From assembly GCF_019399895.1 (NCBI RefSeq), contig NC_091884.1, forward strand, positions 3,644,771 through 3,708,770: DNA of 64,000 nt, given 5' to 3'. How positions within the stretch are numbered: the first letter of the stretch is position 1; each line of letters starts with the position of its first letter. The notes beneath the pieces were generated by a model. It worked only from the letters and a program-made list of their open reading frames with translations. It had not been told where the DNA came from and ran no database searches. This stretch comes from Cardiocondyla obscurior. Its lineage: Eukaryota > Arthropoda > Insecta > Hymenoptera > Formicidae. The translations under genes were made by a program, and so were the position numbers. Shown here in pieces: positions 56,408 through 64,000 of this stretch.

Positions 56408-57979
56408 TTGTGTTGCTTTCTGCACGTAGTTACTTCCGAGCGGTCCGACCGTCAAAGTACGCGAGCCTCGTGTTGCTTTCGGCTCGGAGTTACTTCCGCG
56501 CGGTCCTAGCGACAAAGTACGCGAGCCTCGTGTTGCTTTCGGCTCGGAGTTACTTCCGCGCGGTCGGATCGGCAAAGTACGCGAGCCTCGTGTTGCTTTC
56601 GGCTCGGAGTTACTTCCGCGCGGTCCTAGTGGCAAAGTACGCGAGCCTCGTGTTGCTTTCGGCTCGGAGTTACTTCCGCGCGGTCCTAGCGGCAAAGTGC
56701 GAGCCTCGTGTTGCTTTCGGAGAGTTACTCCGCGCGGTCCTAGCGGCAAAGTACGCGAGCCTCGTGTTGCTTTCGGCTCGGAGTTACTTCCGCGCGGTCC
56801 TATCGGCAAAGTACGCGAGCCTCGTGTTGCTTTCGGCTCGGAGTTACTCCGCGCGGTCCGATCGGCAAAGTACGCGAGCCTGTGTTGCTTTCGGCTCGGA
56901 GTTACTTCCGCGCGGTTCTAGCGGCAAAGTACGCGAGCCTCGTGTTGCTTTCGGCTCGGAGTTACTTCCGCGCGGTCCGAGCGGCAAAGTACGCGAGCCT
57001 CGTGTTGCTTTCGGCTCGGAGTTACTTCCGCGCGGTCCCGATGGTACGCGAGCCTCGTGTTGCTTTCGGCCTGAGTTACTTCCGCGCGGTCCTAGCGGCA
57101 GTACGCGAGCCTGTGTTGCTTTCGGCTCGAGTTACTCCGCGCGGTCCTAGCGGCAAAGTACGCGAGCCTGTGTTGCTTTCGGCTCGAGTTACTTCCGCGC
57201 GGTTCTAGCGAAGCAAAGTACGCGAGCTCGTGTTGCTTTCGGCTCGGAGTTACTTCGCGGTCCGATCGGCAAAGTACGCGAGCCCGTGTTGCTTTCGGCT
57301 GGAGTTACTCCGCGCGGTCCTAGCGACAAAGTACGCGAGCGTTGCTTTCGGCTCGGAGTTACTTCTCCGCGCGGTTCGATCGGCAAAGTACGCGAGCCTC
57401 GTGTTGCTTTCGGCTCGGAGTTACTTCCGCGCGGTCCGATCGGCAAAGTACGCGAGCCTCGTGTTGCTTTCGGCTCGGAGTTACTCCCGCGCGGTCCTAG
57501 CGGCAAAGTACGCGAGCCTCGTGTTGCTTTCGGCTCGGAGTTACTTCCGCGCGGTCCTAGCGACAAAGTACGCGAGCCTCGTGTTGCTTTCGGCTCGGAG
57601 TTACTTCCGCGCGGTTCGATCGGCAAAGTACGCGAGCCTCGTGTTGCTTTCGGCTCGGAGTTCCTCCCGCGCGGTCCGATCGGCAAAGTACGCGAGCCTC
57701 GTGTTGCTTTCGGCTCGTAGCTACTTTCGAGCGGTTCGGACAACAAAGTCCGCGAGCCCTGTGTTGCTACTGCTCGGGGCTGCCCGAACGTTTCGCAATC
57801 AACTTTTTGTTCTCCGTATTGTTTTTAAGCTATCTTAGCTATTTTCTCGTAAAAGTTAAATTTTCGCGTTTTGTGCTGTTTTTTCGAGCTCTCTGCTGGC
57901 GATCGTCTATGTTCTTAAATCTCGTGTTATTTTCTTGAGCTCTTCGTAATTTCGGCCGACGAGCGGCTAAGTACGAGTT
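56408..57979. repeat. Unit 54, n = 22
   Basis: Order: Ent (TTCCGAGCGG), Mb, a TCGGATCGGC monomer, Md (TAGTGGC), Md, Md (short), a CCTATCGGC monomer, Mc, Md (TTCTAGCGGC), Ms, a CCCGATGG monomer, Md, Md, Md-like (TTCTAGCGAAGC), Mc, Mb, Mt, Mc, Md (ACTCCC), Mb, Mt, Mc, cassette. Mc at 8 and 15 and the final Mb-Mt-Mc match unit 51. TTCTAGCGGC at position 9 matches unit 42. Confidence 0.92.
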
Positions 57980-59088
57980 TTGTGTTGCTTTCTGCACGTA
58001 GTTACTTCCGGGCGGTCCGACCGTCAAAGTACGCGAGCCTCGTGTTGCTTTCGGCTCGGAGTTACTTCCGCGCGGTCCTAGCGACAAAGTACGCGAGCCT
58101 CGTGTTGCTTTCGGCTCGGAGTTACTTCCGCGCGGTCGGATCGGCAAAGTACGCGAGCCTCGTGTTGCTTTCGGCTCGGAGTTACTTCCGCGCGGTCCTA
58201 GCGGCAAAGTACGCGAGCCTCGTGTTGCTTTCGGCTCGGAGTTACTTGCGCGGTCCTAGCGGCAAAGTACGCGAGCCTCGTGTTGCTTTCGGCTCGGAGT
58301 TACTTCCGCGCGATCCTAGCGGCAAAGTACGCGAGCCTCGTGTTGCTTTCGGCTCGGAGTTACTTCCGCGCGGTCCTAGCGGCAAAGTACGCGAGCCTCG
58401 TGTTGCTTTCGGCTCGGAGTTACTTCCGCGCGGTTCTAGCGACAAAGTACGCGAGCCTCGTGTTGCTTTCGGCTCGGAGTTACTTCCGCGCGGTCCGATC
58501 GGCAAAGTACGCGAGCCTCGTGTTGCTTTCGGCTCGAGTTACTCCGCGCGGTCCGATCGGCAAAGTACGCGAGCCTCGTGTTGCTTTCGGCTCGGAGTTA
58601 CCGCGCGGTCCTAGCGGCAAAGTACGCGAGCCTCGTGTTGCTTTCGGCTCGGAGTTACTCCGCGCGGTCCTAGCGACAAAGTACGCGAGCCTCGTGTTGC
58701 TTTCGGCTCGGAGTTACTTCCGCGCGGTTCGATCGGCAAAGTACGCGAGCCTCGTGTTGCTTTCGGCTCGGAGTTACTTCCGCGCGGTCCGATCGGCAAA
58801 GTACGCGAGCCTCGTGTTGCTTTCGGCTCGTAGCTACTTTCGAGCGTCCTGACAACAAAGTCCGCGAGCCCTGTGTTGCTACTGCTCGGGGCTGCTTCCG
58901 AACGTTTCGGGCAATCAACTTTTGTTCTCCGTATTGTTTTTGCTATCTAGAGTTATTTTCTCGTAAAAGTTAAATTTTCGCGTTTTTGTGCTGTTTTTTC
59001 GACTCTCATGATCGTCTATGTTCTTAAATCCCGTATTTCTTTGAGCTCTCTCGTAATTTCGGCCGACGAGCGGCTAAGTTTACGAGTT
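57980..59088. repeat. Unit 55, n = 14
   Basis: Order: Ent, Mb, a TCGGATCGGC monomer, Md, Md (short), Md (GCGCGATCCTAGCG), Md, Mb (TTCTAGCGAC), Mc, Mc (short), Md, Mb (both short), Mt, Mc, cassette. The cassette is the most altered in the interior: Z reads GCTATCTAGAGTTATTTTC and W reads TCGACTCTCATGATCG, without its SacI site. Confidence 0.92.
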
Positions 59089-60149
59089 TTGTGTTGCTTT
59101 CTGCACGTAGTTACTTCCGGGCGGTCCGACCGCCAAAGTACGCGAGCCTCGTGTTGCTTTCGGCTCGGAGTTACTTCCGCGCGGTCCTAGCGACAAAGTA
59201 CGCGAGCCTCGTGTTGCTTTCGGCTCGGAGTTACTTCCGCGCGGTCCGATCGGCAAAGTACGCGAGCCTCGTGTTGCTTTCGGCTCGGAGTTACTTCCGC
59301 GCGGTCCTAGCGGCAAAGTACGCGAGCCCCGTGTTGCTTTCGGCTCGGAGTTACTTCCGCGCGGTCCTGGCGGCAAAGTACGCGAGCCTCGTGTTGCTTT
59401 CGGCTCGGAGTTACTTCCGCGCGATCCTAGCGGCAAAGTACGCGAGCCTCGTGTTGCTTTTTGGCTCGGAGTTACTTCCGCGGTCCTAGCGGCAAAGTAC
59501 GCGAGCCTCGTGTTGCTTTCGGCTCGGAGTTACTTCCGCGCGTTCCTAGCGACAAAGTACGCGAGCCTCGTGTTGCTTTCGGCTCGGAGTTACTTCCGCG
59601 CGGTCCGATCGGCAAAGTACGCGAGCCTCGTGTTGCTTTCGGCTCGGAGTTACTTCCGCGCGGTCCTAGCGGCAAAGTACGCGAGCCCCGTGTTGCTTTC
59701 GGCTCGGAGTTACTTCCGCGCGGTCCTAGCGACAAAGTACGCGAGCCTCGTGTTGCTTTCGGCTCGGAGTTACTTCCGCGCGGTTCGATCGGCAAAGTAC
59801 GCGAGCCTCGTGTTGCTTTCGGCTCGGAGTTACTTCCGCGCGGTCCGATCGGCAAAGTACGCGAGCCTCGTGTTGCGGCTCGTAGCTACTTTCGAGCGGT
59901 TCGACAACAAAGTCCGCGAGCCCTGTGTTGCTACTGCTCGGGGCTGCTTCCGAACGTTTCGGGCAATCAACTTTTTGTTCTCCGTATTGTTTTTTAAGCT
60001 ATCTTAGCTATTTTCTCGTAAAAGTTAAATTTTCGCGTTTTGTGCTGTTTTTCGAGCTCTCTGCTGGCGATCGTCTATGTTCTTAAATCTCGTGTTATTT
60101 TCTTGAGCTCTTCGTAATTTCGGCCGACGAGCGGCTAAGTTTACGAGTT
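59089..60149. repeat. Unit 56, n = 13
   Basis: Order: Ent (GACCGCC), Mb, Mc, Md (GAGCCCCGTG), Md (CCTGGCGGC), Md (GCGCGATCCTAGCG), Md, Mb, Mc, Md (GAGCCCCGTG), Mb, Mt, Mc, cassette. The rare GATCCTAGCG at position 6 matches unit 55. A Mb-Mc-Md block with GAGCCCCGTG is repeated about 360 bp apart. Confidence 0.93.
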
Positions 60150-61389
60150 TTGTGTTGCTTTCTGCACGTAGTTACTTCCGGGCGGTCCGACCGTCAAAGT
60201 ACGCGAGCCTCGTGTTGCTTTCGGCTCGGAGTTACTTCCGCGCGGTCCTAGCGACAAAGCACGCGAGCCTCGTGTTGCTTTCGGCTCGGAGTTACTTCCG
60301 CGCGGTTCGATCGGCAAAGTACGCGAGCCTCGTGTTGCTTTCGGCTCGGAGTTACTTCCGCGCGGTCCTAGCGGCAAAGTACGCGAGCCTCGTGTTGCTT
60401 TCGGCTCGGAGTTACTTCCGCGCGGTCCTAGCGGCAAAGTACGCGAGCCTCGTGTTGCTTTCGGCTCGGAGTTACTTCCGCGCGGTCCTAGCGGCAAAGT
60501 ACGCGAGCCTCGTGTTGCTCGGCCGGAGTTACTTCCGCGCGGTCCGATCGGCAAAGTACGCGAGCCTCGTGTTGCTTTCGGCTCGGAGTTACCTCCGCGC
60601 GGTCCTAGCGGCAAAGTACGCGAGCCTCGTGTTGCTTTCGGCTCGGAGTTACTCCCGCGCGGTCCTAGCGACAAAGTACGCGAGCCCGTGTTGCTTTCTT
60701 CGGGCCTGGTTACTTCCGCGCGGTTGATCGGCAAAGTACGCGAGCCTCGTGTTGCTTTCGGCTCGGAGTTACTTCCGCGCGGTCCTAGCGGTTAAGCGCG
60801 AGCCTCGTGTTGCTTTCGGCTCGGAGTTACTTCCGCGCGGTCCTAGCGGCTAAGTACGCGAGCCTCGTGTTGCTTTCGGCTCGACATTCCGCGCGATCCG
60901 AGCGGCAAAGTACGCGAGCCTGTGTTGCTTTCGGCTCGGAGTTACTTCCGCGCGGTCCTAGCGGCAAAGTACGCGAGCCTCGTGTTGCTTTCGGCTCGGA
61001 GTTACTTCCGCGCGGTTCGATCGGCAAAGTACGCGAGCCTCGTGTTGCTTTCGGCCTGAGTTACTTCGCGCGGTTCTAGCGGCAAGTACGCGAGCCCGTG
61101 TTGCTTTCTCGCTGGAGTTACCCGCGCGGTTCGATCGGCAAAGTACGCGAGCCTCGTGTTGCTTTCGGCTCGGAGTTACTTGGCGCGGTCCTAGCGGCAA
61201 AGTACGCGAGCCCGTGTTGCTTTCGGCTCGGAGTTACTTCCGCGCGGTCTGATCGGCAGTACGCGAGCCTCGTGTTGCTTTCGGCCGGAGTTACTTCCGC
61301 GCGGTCCTAGCGGCAAAGTACGCGAGCCTCGTGTTGCTTTCGGCTCGGAGTTACTCCCGCGCGGTCCTAGCGGCAAAGTACGCGAGCCC

Positions 61390-61445
61390 GTGTTGCTTTC
61401 GGCTGAGTTACTCTTCCGCTGCGATTGTGGCGGACGGCGCGAGCC
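61390..61445. repeat. Atypical monomer before the N run
   Basis: The variable part reads CTTCCGCTGCGATTGTGG, then CGGACGGCGCGAGCC, not matching any core type. It resembles the odd monomer at 33362-33417 in its GTG..GCGG..GCGCGAGCC end. A consensus error cannot be excluded. Confidence 0.7.
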
Positions 61446-61492
61446 TCGTGTTGCTTTCGGCTCGGAGTTACTTCCGCGCGGTTTGATCGGCA

Positions 61493-61500
61493 NNNNNNNN
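61493..61500. other. Run of eight Ns
   Basis: Eight unknown bases interrupt a monomer after TTTGATCGGCA; the sequence resumes at GGCTCGGAGTTG. About 34 bases (GTACGCGAGCC plus the next monomer start) would normally be expected here, so the N run is a symbolic gap rather than a measured one. Confidence 0.98.
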
Positions 61501-62359
61501 GGCTCGGAGTTGCTTCCGCGCGGTCGATCGGCAAGTACGCGAGCCTCGTGTTGCTTTCGGCTCGGAGTTACTTCCGCGCGGTCTAGCGGCAAAGTACGCG
61601 AGCCTCGTGTTGCTTTCGGCTCGGAGTTACTTCCGCGCGGTCCTAGCGGCAAAGTACGCGAGCCTCGTGTTGCTTTCGGCTCGGAGTTACTTCCGCGCGG
61701 TCCGAGCGGCAAAGTACGCGGGCCTCGTGTTGCTTTCGGCTCGGAGTTACTTCCGCGCGGTTCTAGCGACAAAGTACGCGAGCCTCGTGTTGCTTTCGGC
61801 TCAGTTAGCTTCGCGCGGTCCGATCGGCAAAGTACGCGAGCCTCGTGTTACTTTCGGCTCAGGTTACTTCCGCGCGGTCCTAGCGGCGTACGCGAGCCTC
61901 GTGTTGCTTTCGGCTCGGGTTACTTCCGCGCGGTCCTAGCGACAAAGTACGCGAGCCTCGTGTTGCTTTCGGCTCGGAGTTACTTCTGCGCGGTTCGATC
62001 GGCAAAGTACGCGAGCCTCGTGTTGCTTTCGGCTCGGAGTTACTTCCGCGCGGTCCGATCGGCAAAGTACGCGAGCCTCGTGTTGTTTCGGCTCGTAGTT
62101 ACTTTCGAGCGGTTCGGACAACAAAGTCCGCGAGCCTGTGTTGCTACTGCTCGGGGCTGCTTCCGAACGTTTCGGGCAATCAACTTTTTGTTCTCCGTAT
62201 TGTTTTTTTAAGCTATCTTAGCTATTTTCTCGTAAAAGTTAAATTTTCGCGTTTTGTGCTGTTTTTCGAGCTCTCTGCTGGCGATCGTCTATGTTCTTAA
62301 ATCTCGTGTTATTTTCTTAAGCTCTTCGTAATTTCGGCCGACGAGCGGCTAAGTTTGTT

Positions 62360-63418
62360 TTGTGTTGCTTTGCTCGTAGTTACTTCCGGGCGGTCCGACC
62401 GTCAAAGTACGCGAGCCTCGTGTTGCTTTCGGCTCGGAGTTACTTCCGCGCGGTCCTAGCGACAAAGTACGCGAGCCTCGTGTTGCTTTCGGCTCGGAGT
62501 TACTTCCGCGCGGTTCGATCGGCAAAGTACGCGAGCCTCGTGTTGCTTTCGGCTCGGAGTTACTTCCGCGCGGTCCTAGCGGCAAAGTACGCGAGCCTCG
62601 TGTTGCTTTCGGCTCGGAGTTACTTCCGCGCGGTCCTAGCGGCAAAGTACGCGAGCCTCGTGTTGCTTTCGGCTCGGAGTTACTTCCGCGCGGTCCTAGC
62701 GGCAAAGTACGCGAGCCTCGTGTTGCTTTCGGCTCGGAGTTACTTCCGCGCGGTCCTGCGGCAAAGTACGCGAGCCTCGTGTTGCTTTCGGCTCGGAGTT
62801 ACTTCCGCGCGGTTCTAGCGGCAAAGTACGCGAGCCTCGTGTTGCTTTCGGCTCGGAGTTACTTCCGCGCGGTCCGATCGGCAAAGTACGCGAGCCTCGT
62901 GTTGCTTTCGGCTCGGAGTTACTTCCGCGCGGTCCTAGCGGCAAAGTACGCGAGCCTCGTGTTGCTTTCGGCTCGGAGTTACTTCCGCGCGGTCCTAGCG
63001 GCAAAGTACGCGAGCCTCGTGTTGCTTTCGGCTCGGAGTTACTTCCGCGCGGTCCGATCGGCAAAGTACGCGAGCCTCGTGTTGCTTTCGGCTCGGAGTT
63101 ACTTCCGCGCGGTCCGATCGGCAAAGTACGCGAGCCTCGTGTTGCTTTCGGCTCGTAGCTACTTTCGAGCGGTTCGGACAACAAAGTCCGCGAGCCCTGT
63201 GTTGCTACTGCTCGGGCTGCTTCCGAACGTTTCGGGCAATCAACTTTTTGTTCTCCGTATTGTTTTTTAAGCTATCTTAGCTATTTTCTCGTAAGTTAAA
63301 TTTTCGTTTTTGTGCTGTTTTCGAGCTCTCTGCTGGCGATCGTCTATGTTCTTAAATCTCGTGTTATTTTCTTGAGCTCTTCGTAATTTCGGCCGACGAG
63401 CGGCTAAGTTTACGAGTT
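62360..63418. repeat. Unit 58, n = 13, last complete unit
   Basis: Order: Ent (damaged, CTTTGCTCGTAG), Mb, Mt, Md x3, Md (CCTGCGGC), Md (TTCTAGCGGC), Mc, Md, Md, Mc, Mc, cassette. The layout is the same as units 44, 46 and 48, 15 to 20 kb to the left. Z and W are slightly shortened. Confidence 0.94.
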
Positions 63419-63776
63419 TTGTGTTGCTTTCTGCACGTAGTTACTTCCGGGCGGTCCGACCGTCAAAGTACGCGAGCCTCGTGTTGCTTTCGGCTCGGAG
63501 TTACTTCCGCGCGGTCCTAGCGACAAAGTACGCGAGCCTCGTGTTGCTTTCGGCTCGGAGTTACTTCCGCGCGGTTCGATCGGCAAAGTACGCGAGCCTC
63601 GTGTTGCTTTCGGCTCGGAGTTACTTCCGCGCGGTCCTAGCGGCAAAGTACGCGAGCCTCGTGTTGCTTTCGGCTCGGAGTTACTTCCGCGCGGTCCTAG
63701 CGGCAAAGTACGCGAGCCTCGTGTTGCTTTCGGCTCGGAGTTACTTCCGCGGTCCGATCGGCAAAGTACGCGAGCC
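63419..63776. repeat. Unit 59 core, incomplete (right edge)
   Basis: Order: Ent, Mb, Mt, Md, Md, then Mc with GCGCGG shortened to GCGG. There is no X: the sequence after the last CGCGAGCC passes straight into Y. This is the last normal core in the array. Confidence 0.93.
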
Positions 63777-63892
63777 TCGTGTTGCTACTGCTCGGGGCTG
63801 CTTCCGAACGTTTCGGGCAAATAACTTATCGTTCTCCGTATTGTTTTGAGGTATCTGAGTTCTTATATTGTGGCAGGATAAATTTTCGCGAT
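63777..63892. repeat. Diverged Y-Z cassette at array edge
   Basis: Y (63777-63836) begins like a core monomer (TCGTGTTGCT) and then continues as Y, with CAAATAACTTATCG instead of CAATCAACTTTTTG. Z (63837-63892) reads GAGGTATCTGAGTTC, then TTATATTGTGGCAGG before AAATTTTCGCG. Both differ from all interior copies much more than interior copies differ from one another. Confidence 0.85.
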
Positions 63893-64000
63893 TTGTGCTG
63901 TGTTTTCGAGCTCTCTAAGCTGTCGGCCGGCGGAGTGGCAAAGTCCCCGAGCCTCGTGTTGCTTTCTCGAGCTCTCTAAGCTGTAGGCCGACGGGTGGCA
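63893..64000. repeat. Start of a different 61-bp monomer family
   Basis: A 61-bp monomer (63893-63953) and the first 47 bp of a second (63954-64000, cut by the window) follow. They join a W-like TCGAGCTCTCT to AAGCTGT, GGCCG and a core-like GTGGCAAAGTCCCCGAGCC. The shared CGAGCTCTCTAAGCTGT starts at 63907 and 63968, 61 bp apart. This combination occurs nowhere else in the window and is probably a related satellite subfamily flanking the main array. Confidence 0.8.

Larger units (their letters stand above)
60150..62359. repeat. Unit 57, n = about 33, with decayed block and Ns
   Basis: The clean start is Ent, Mb (AAAGCACGCG), Mt, Md x3. Damaged copies run from about 60.52 to 61.55 kb and again near 61.8 kb; the end is Mb, Mt, Mc and a cassette with altered X. 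TTTGATCGG at about 61480 runs into an N run and lies about 10, not 15, monomers before X. V reads TCTTAAGCTC, so its SacI site is lost. Confidence 0.88.
1..63776. repeat. 60-bp satellite array with higher-order repeat organisation
   Basis: Direct head-to-tail 60-bp monomers fill this interval without interruption. The shared skeleton runs from TCGTGTTGCTTTCGGCTCGG through AGTTACTTCCGCGCGG to AAAGTACGCGAGCC, and the variable part is the ten bases between these last two blocks. Monomers group into units that each begin with an entry monomer (Ent) and end with a fixed X-Y-Z-W-V cassette; 57 complete units are present. The commonest monomer (Md) is 37/60 G+C with 9 CpG, against about 5.7 expected from its C and G counts. 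All long open frames inside are by-products of the 60-bp period: they occur on both strands, repeat the same 20-residue block, and break at indels and in every cassette. The array runs off the left end of the window. What is known in general is that such nested tandem arrays are satellite DNA; a centromeric role is only a guess. Confidence 0.97.

Noticed and set aside
23002..61500. The N positions as true structural breaks
   Set aside because: Monomer order continues in phase across the single N. Across the eight Ns only part of one monomer is missing, so they look like local consensus failures.
1..63776. CRISPR-like array
   Set aside because: Repeats are contiguous 60-mers with no unique spacers of constant length, and no cas-like genes are present.
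1..64000. Telomeric repeats or G-quadruplex tracts
   Set aside because: No runs of TTAGG-type repeats and no clustered G-triplets occur on either strand.

Overview
The whole window is one satellite DNA array. I see no protein-coding gene, RNA gene, transposon or unique sequence. The unit is a GC-rich (37 of 60 bases G+C in the commonest form), very CpG-rich 60-bp monomer, repeated head to tail from base 1 to about 63,776. I counted about 800 core monomers by eye. Long open frames occur on both strands only because 60 is divisible by 3 and the monomer lacks stops in several frames. The CpG excess (9 to 10 CpG per 60 bp), the lack of genes and the nested repeat layout suggest a nuclear eukaryotic satellite, perhaps centromeric, pericentromeric or subtelomeric. 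The lineage appears not to be CpG-depleted (many invertebrates, fungi and protists qualify). I cannot name the species.

Monomer names used below, defined by the bases after GCGCGG: Md (TCCTAGCGGC), Mb (TCCTAGCGAC), Mc (TCCGATCGGC), Mt (TTCGATCGGC), Ms (TCCGAGCGGC). Ent is an entry monomer with CGGTCCGACCGTC. Each higher-order unit starts with Ent, then holds a variable number of core monomers. It closes with a fixed cassette of about 288 bp made of five degenerate monomers, X-Y-Z-W-V; Z, W and V are AT-rich. Unit length is close to 288 + 60n bp, where n counts Ent plus core monomers. The window holds 58 Ent monomers: a partial unit at the left, 57 complete units of 522 to 2,762 bp (n from 4 to 42), and an incomplete unit at the right edge.

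Regions: (1) 1 to about 6.4 kb, medium units with an older-looking cassette subtype (TTACTACTG in Y, GAGCGG in Ent). (2) About 6.4 to 24.4 kb, mostly short clean units, including six minimal n = 4 units, with traces of a three-unit rhythm (medium, minimal, long). (3) About 24.4 to 63.4 kb, long units, many with a block of indel-rich monomers. Here a three-unit super-repeat can be read: n = 9, then n = 20 to 22, then n = 29 to 42. Monomer types keep the same register between copies. The clearest sign is a TTTGATCGG (once TTCGATCGG) monomer exactly 15 monomers before the closing cassette in five of the six longest units. A local run of n = 13/14 units at 42.8 to 48.2 kb interrupts this pattern. 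(4) 63,777 to 64,000, an array edge: the last unit skips X, enters a diverged cassette, and passes into a different 61-bp monomer.

No genes work together here. Any function would be structural (chromatin or kinetochore platform, spacer, or non-coding transcription), and nothing in the sequence proves one. Some indel-rich stretches and the two N runs also point to imperfect consensus sequence.
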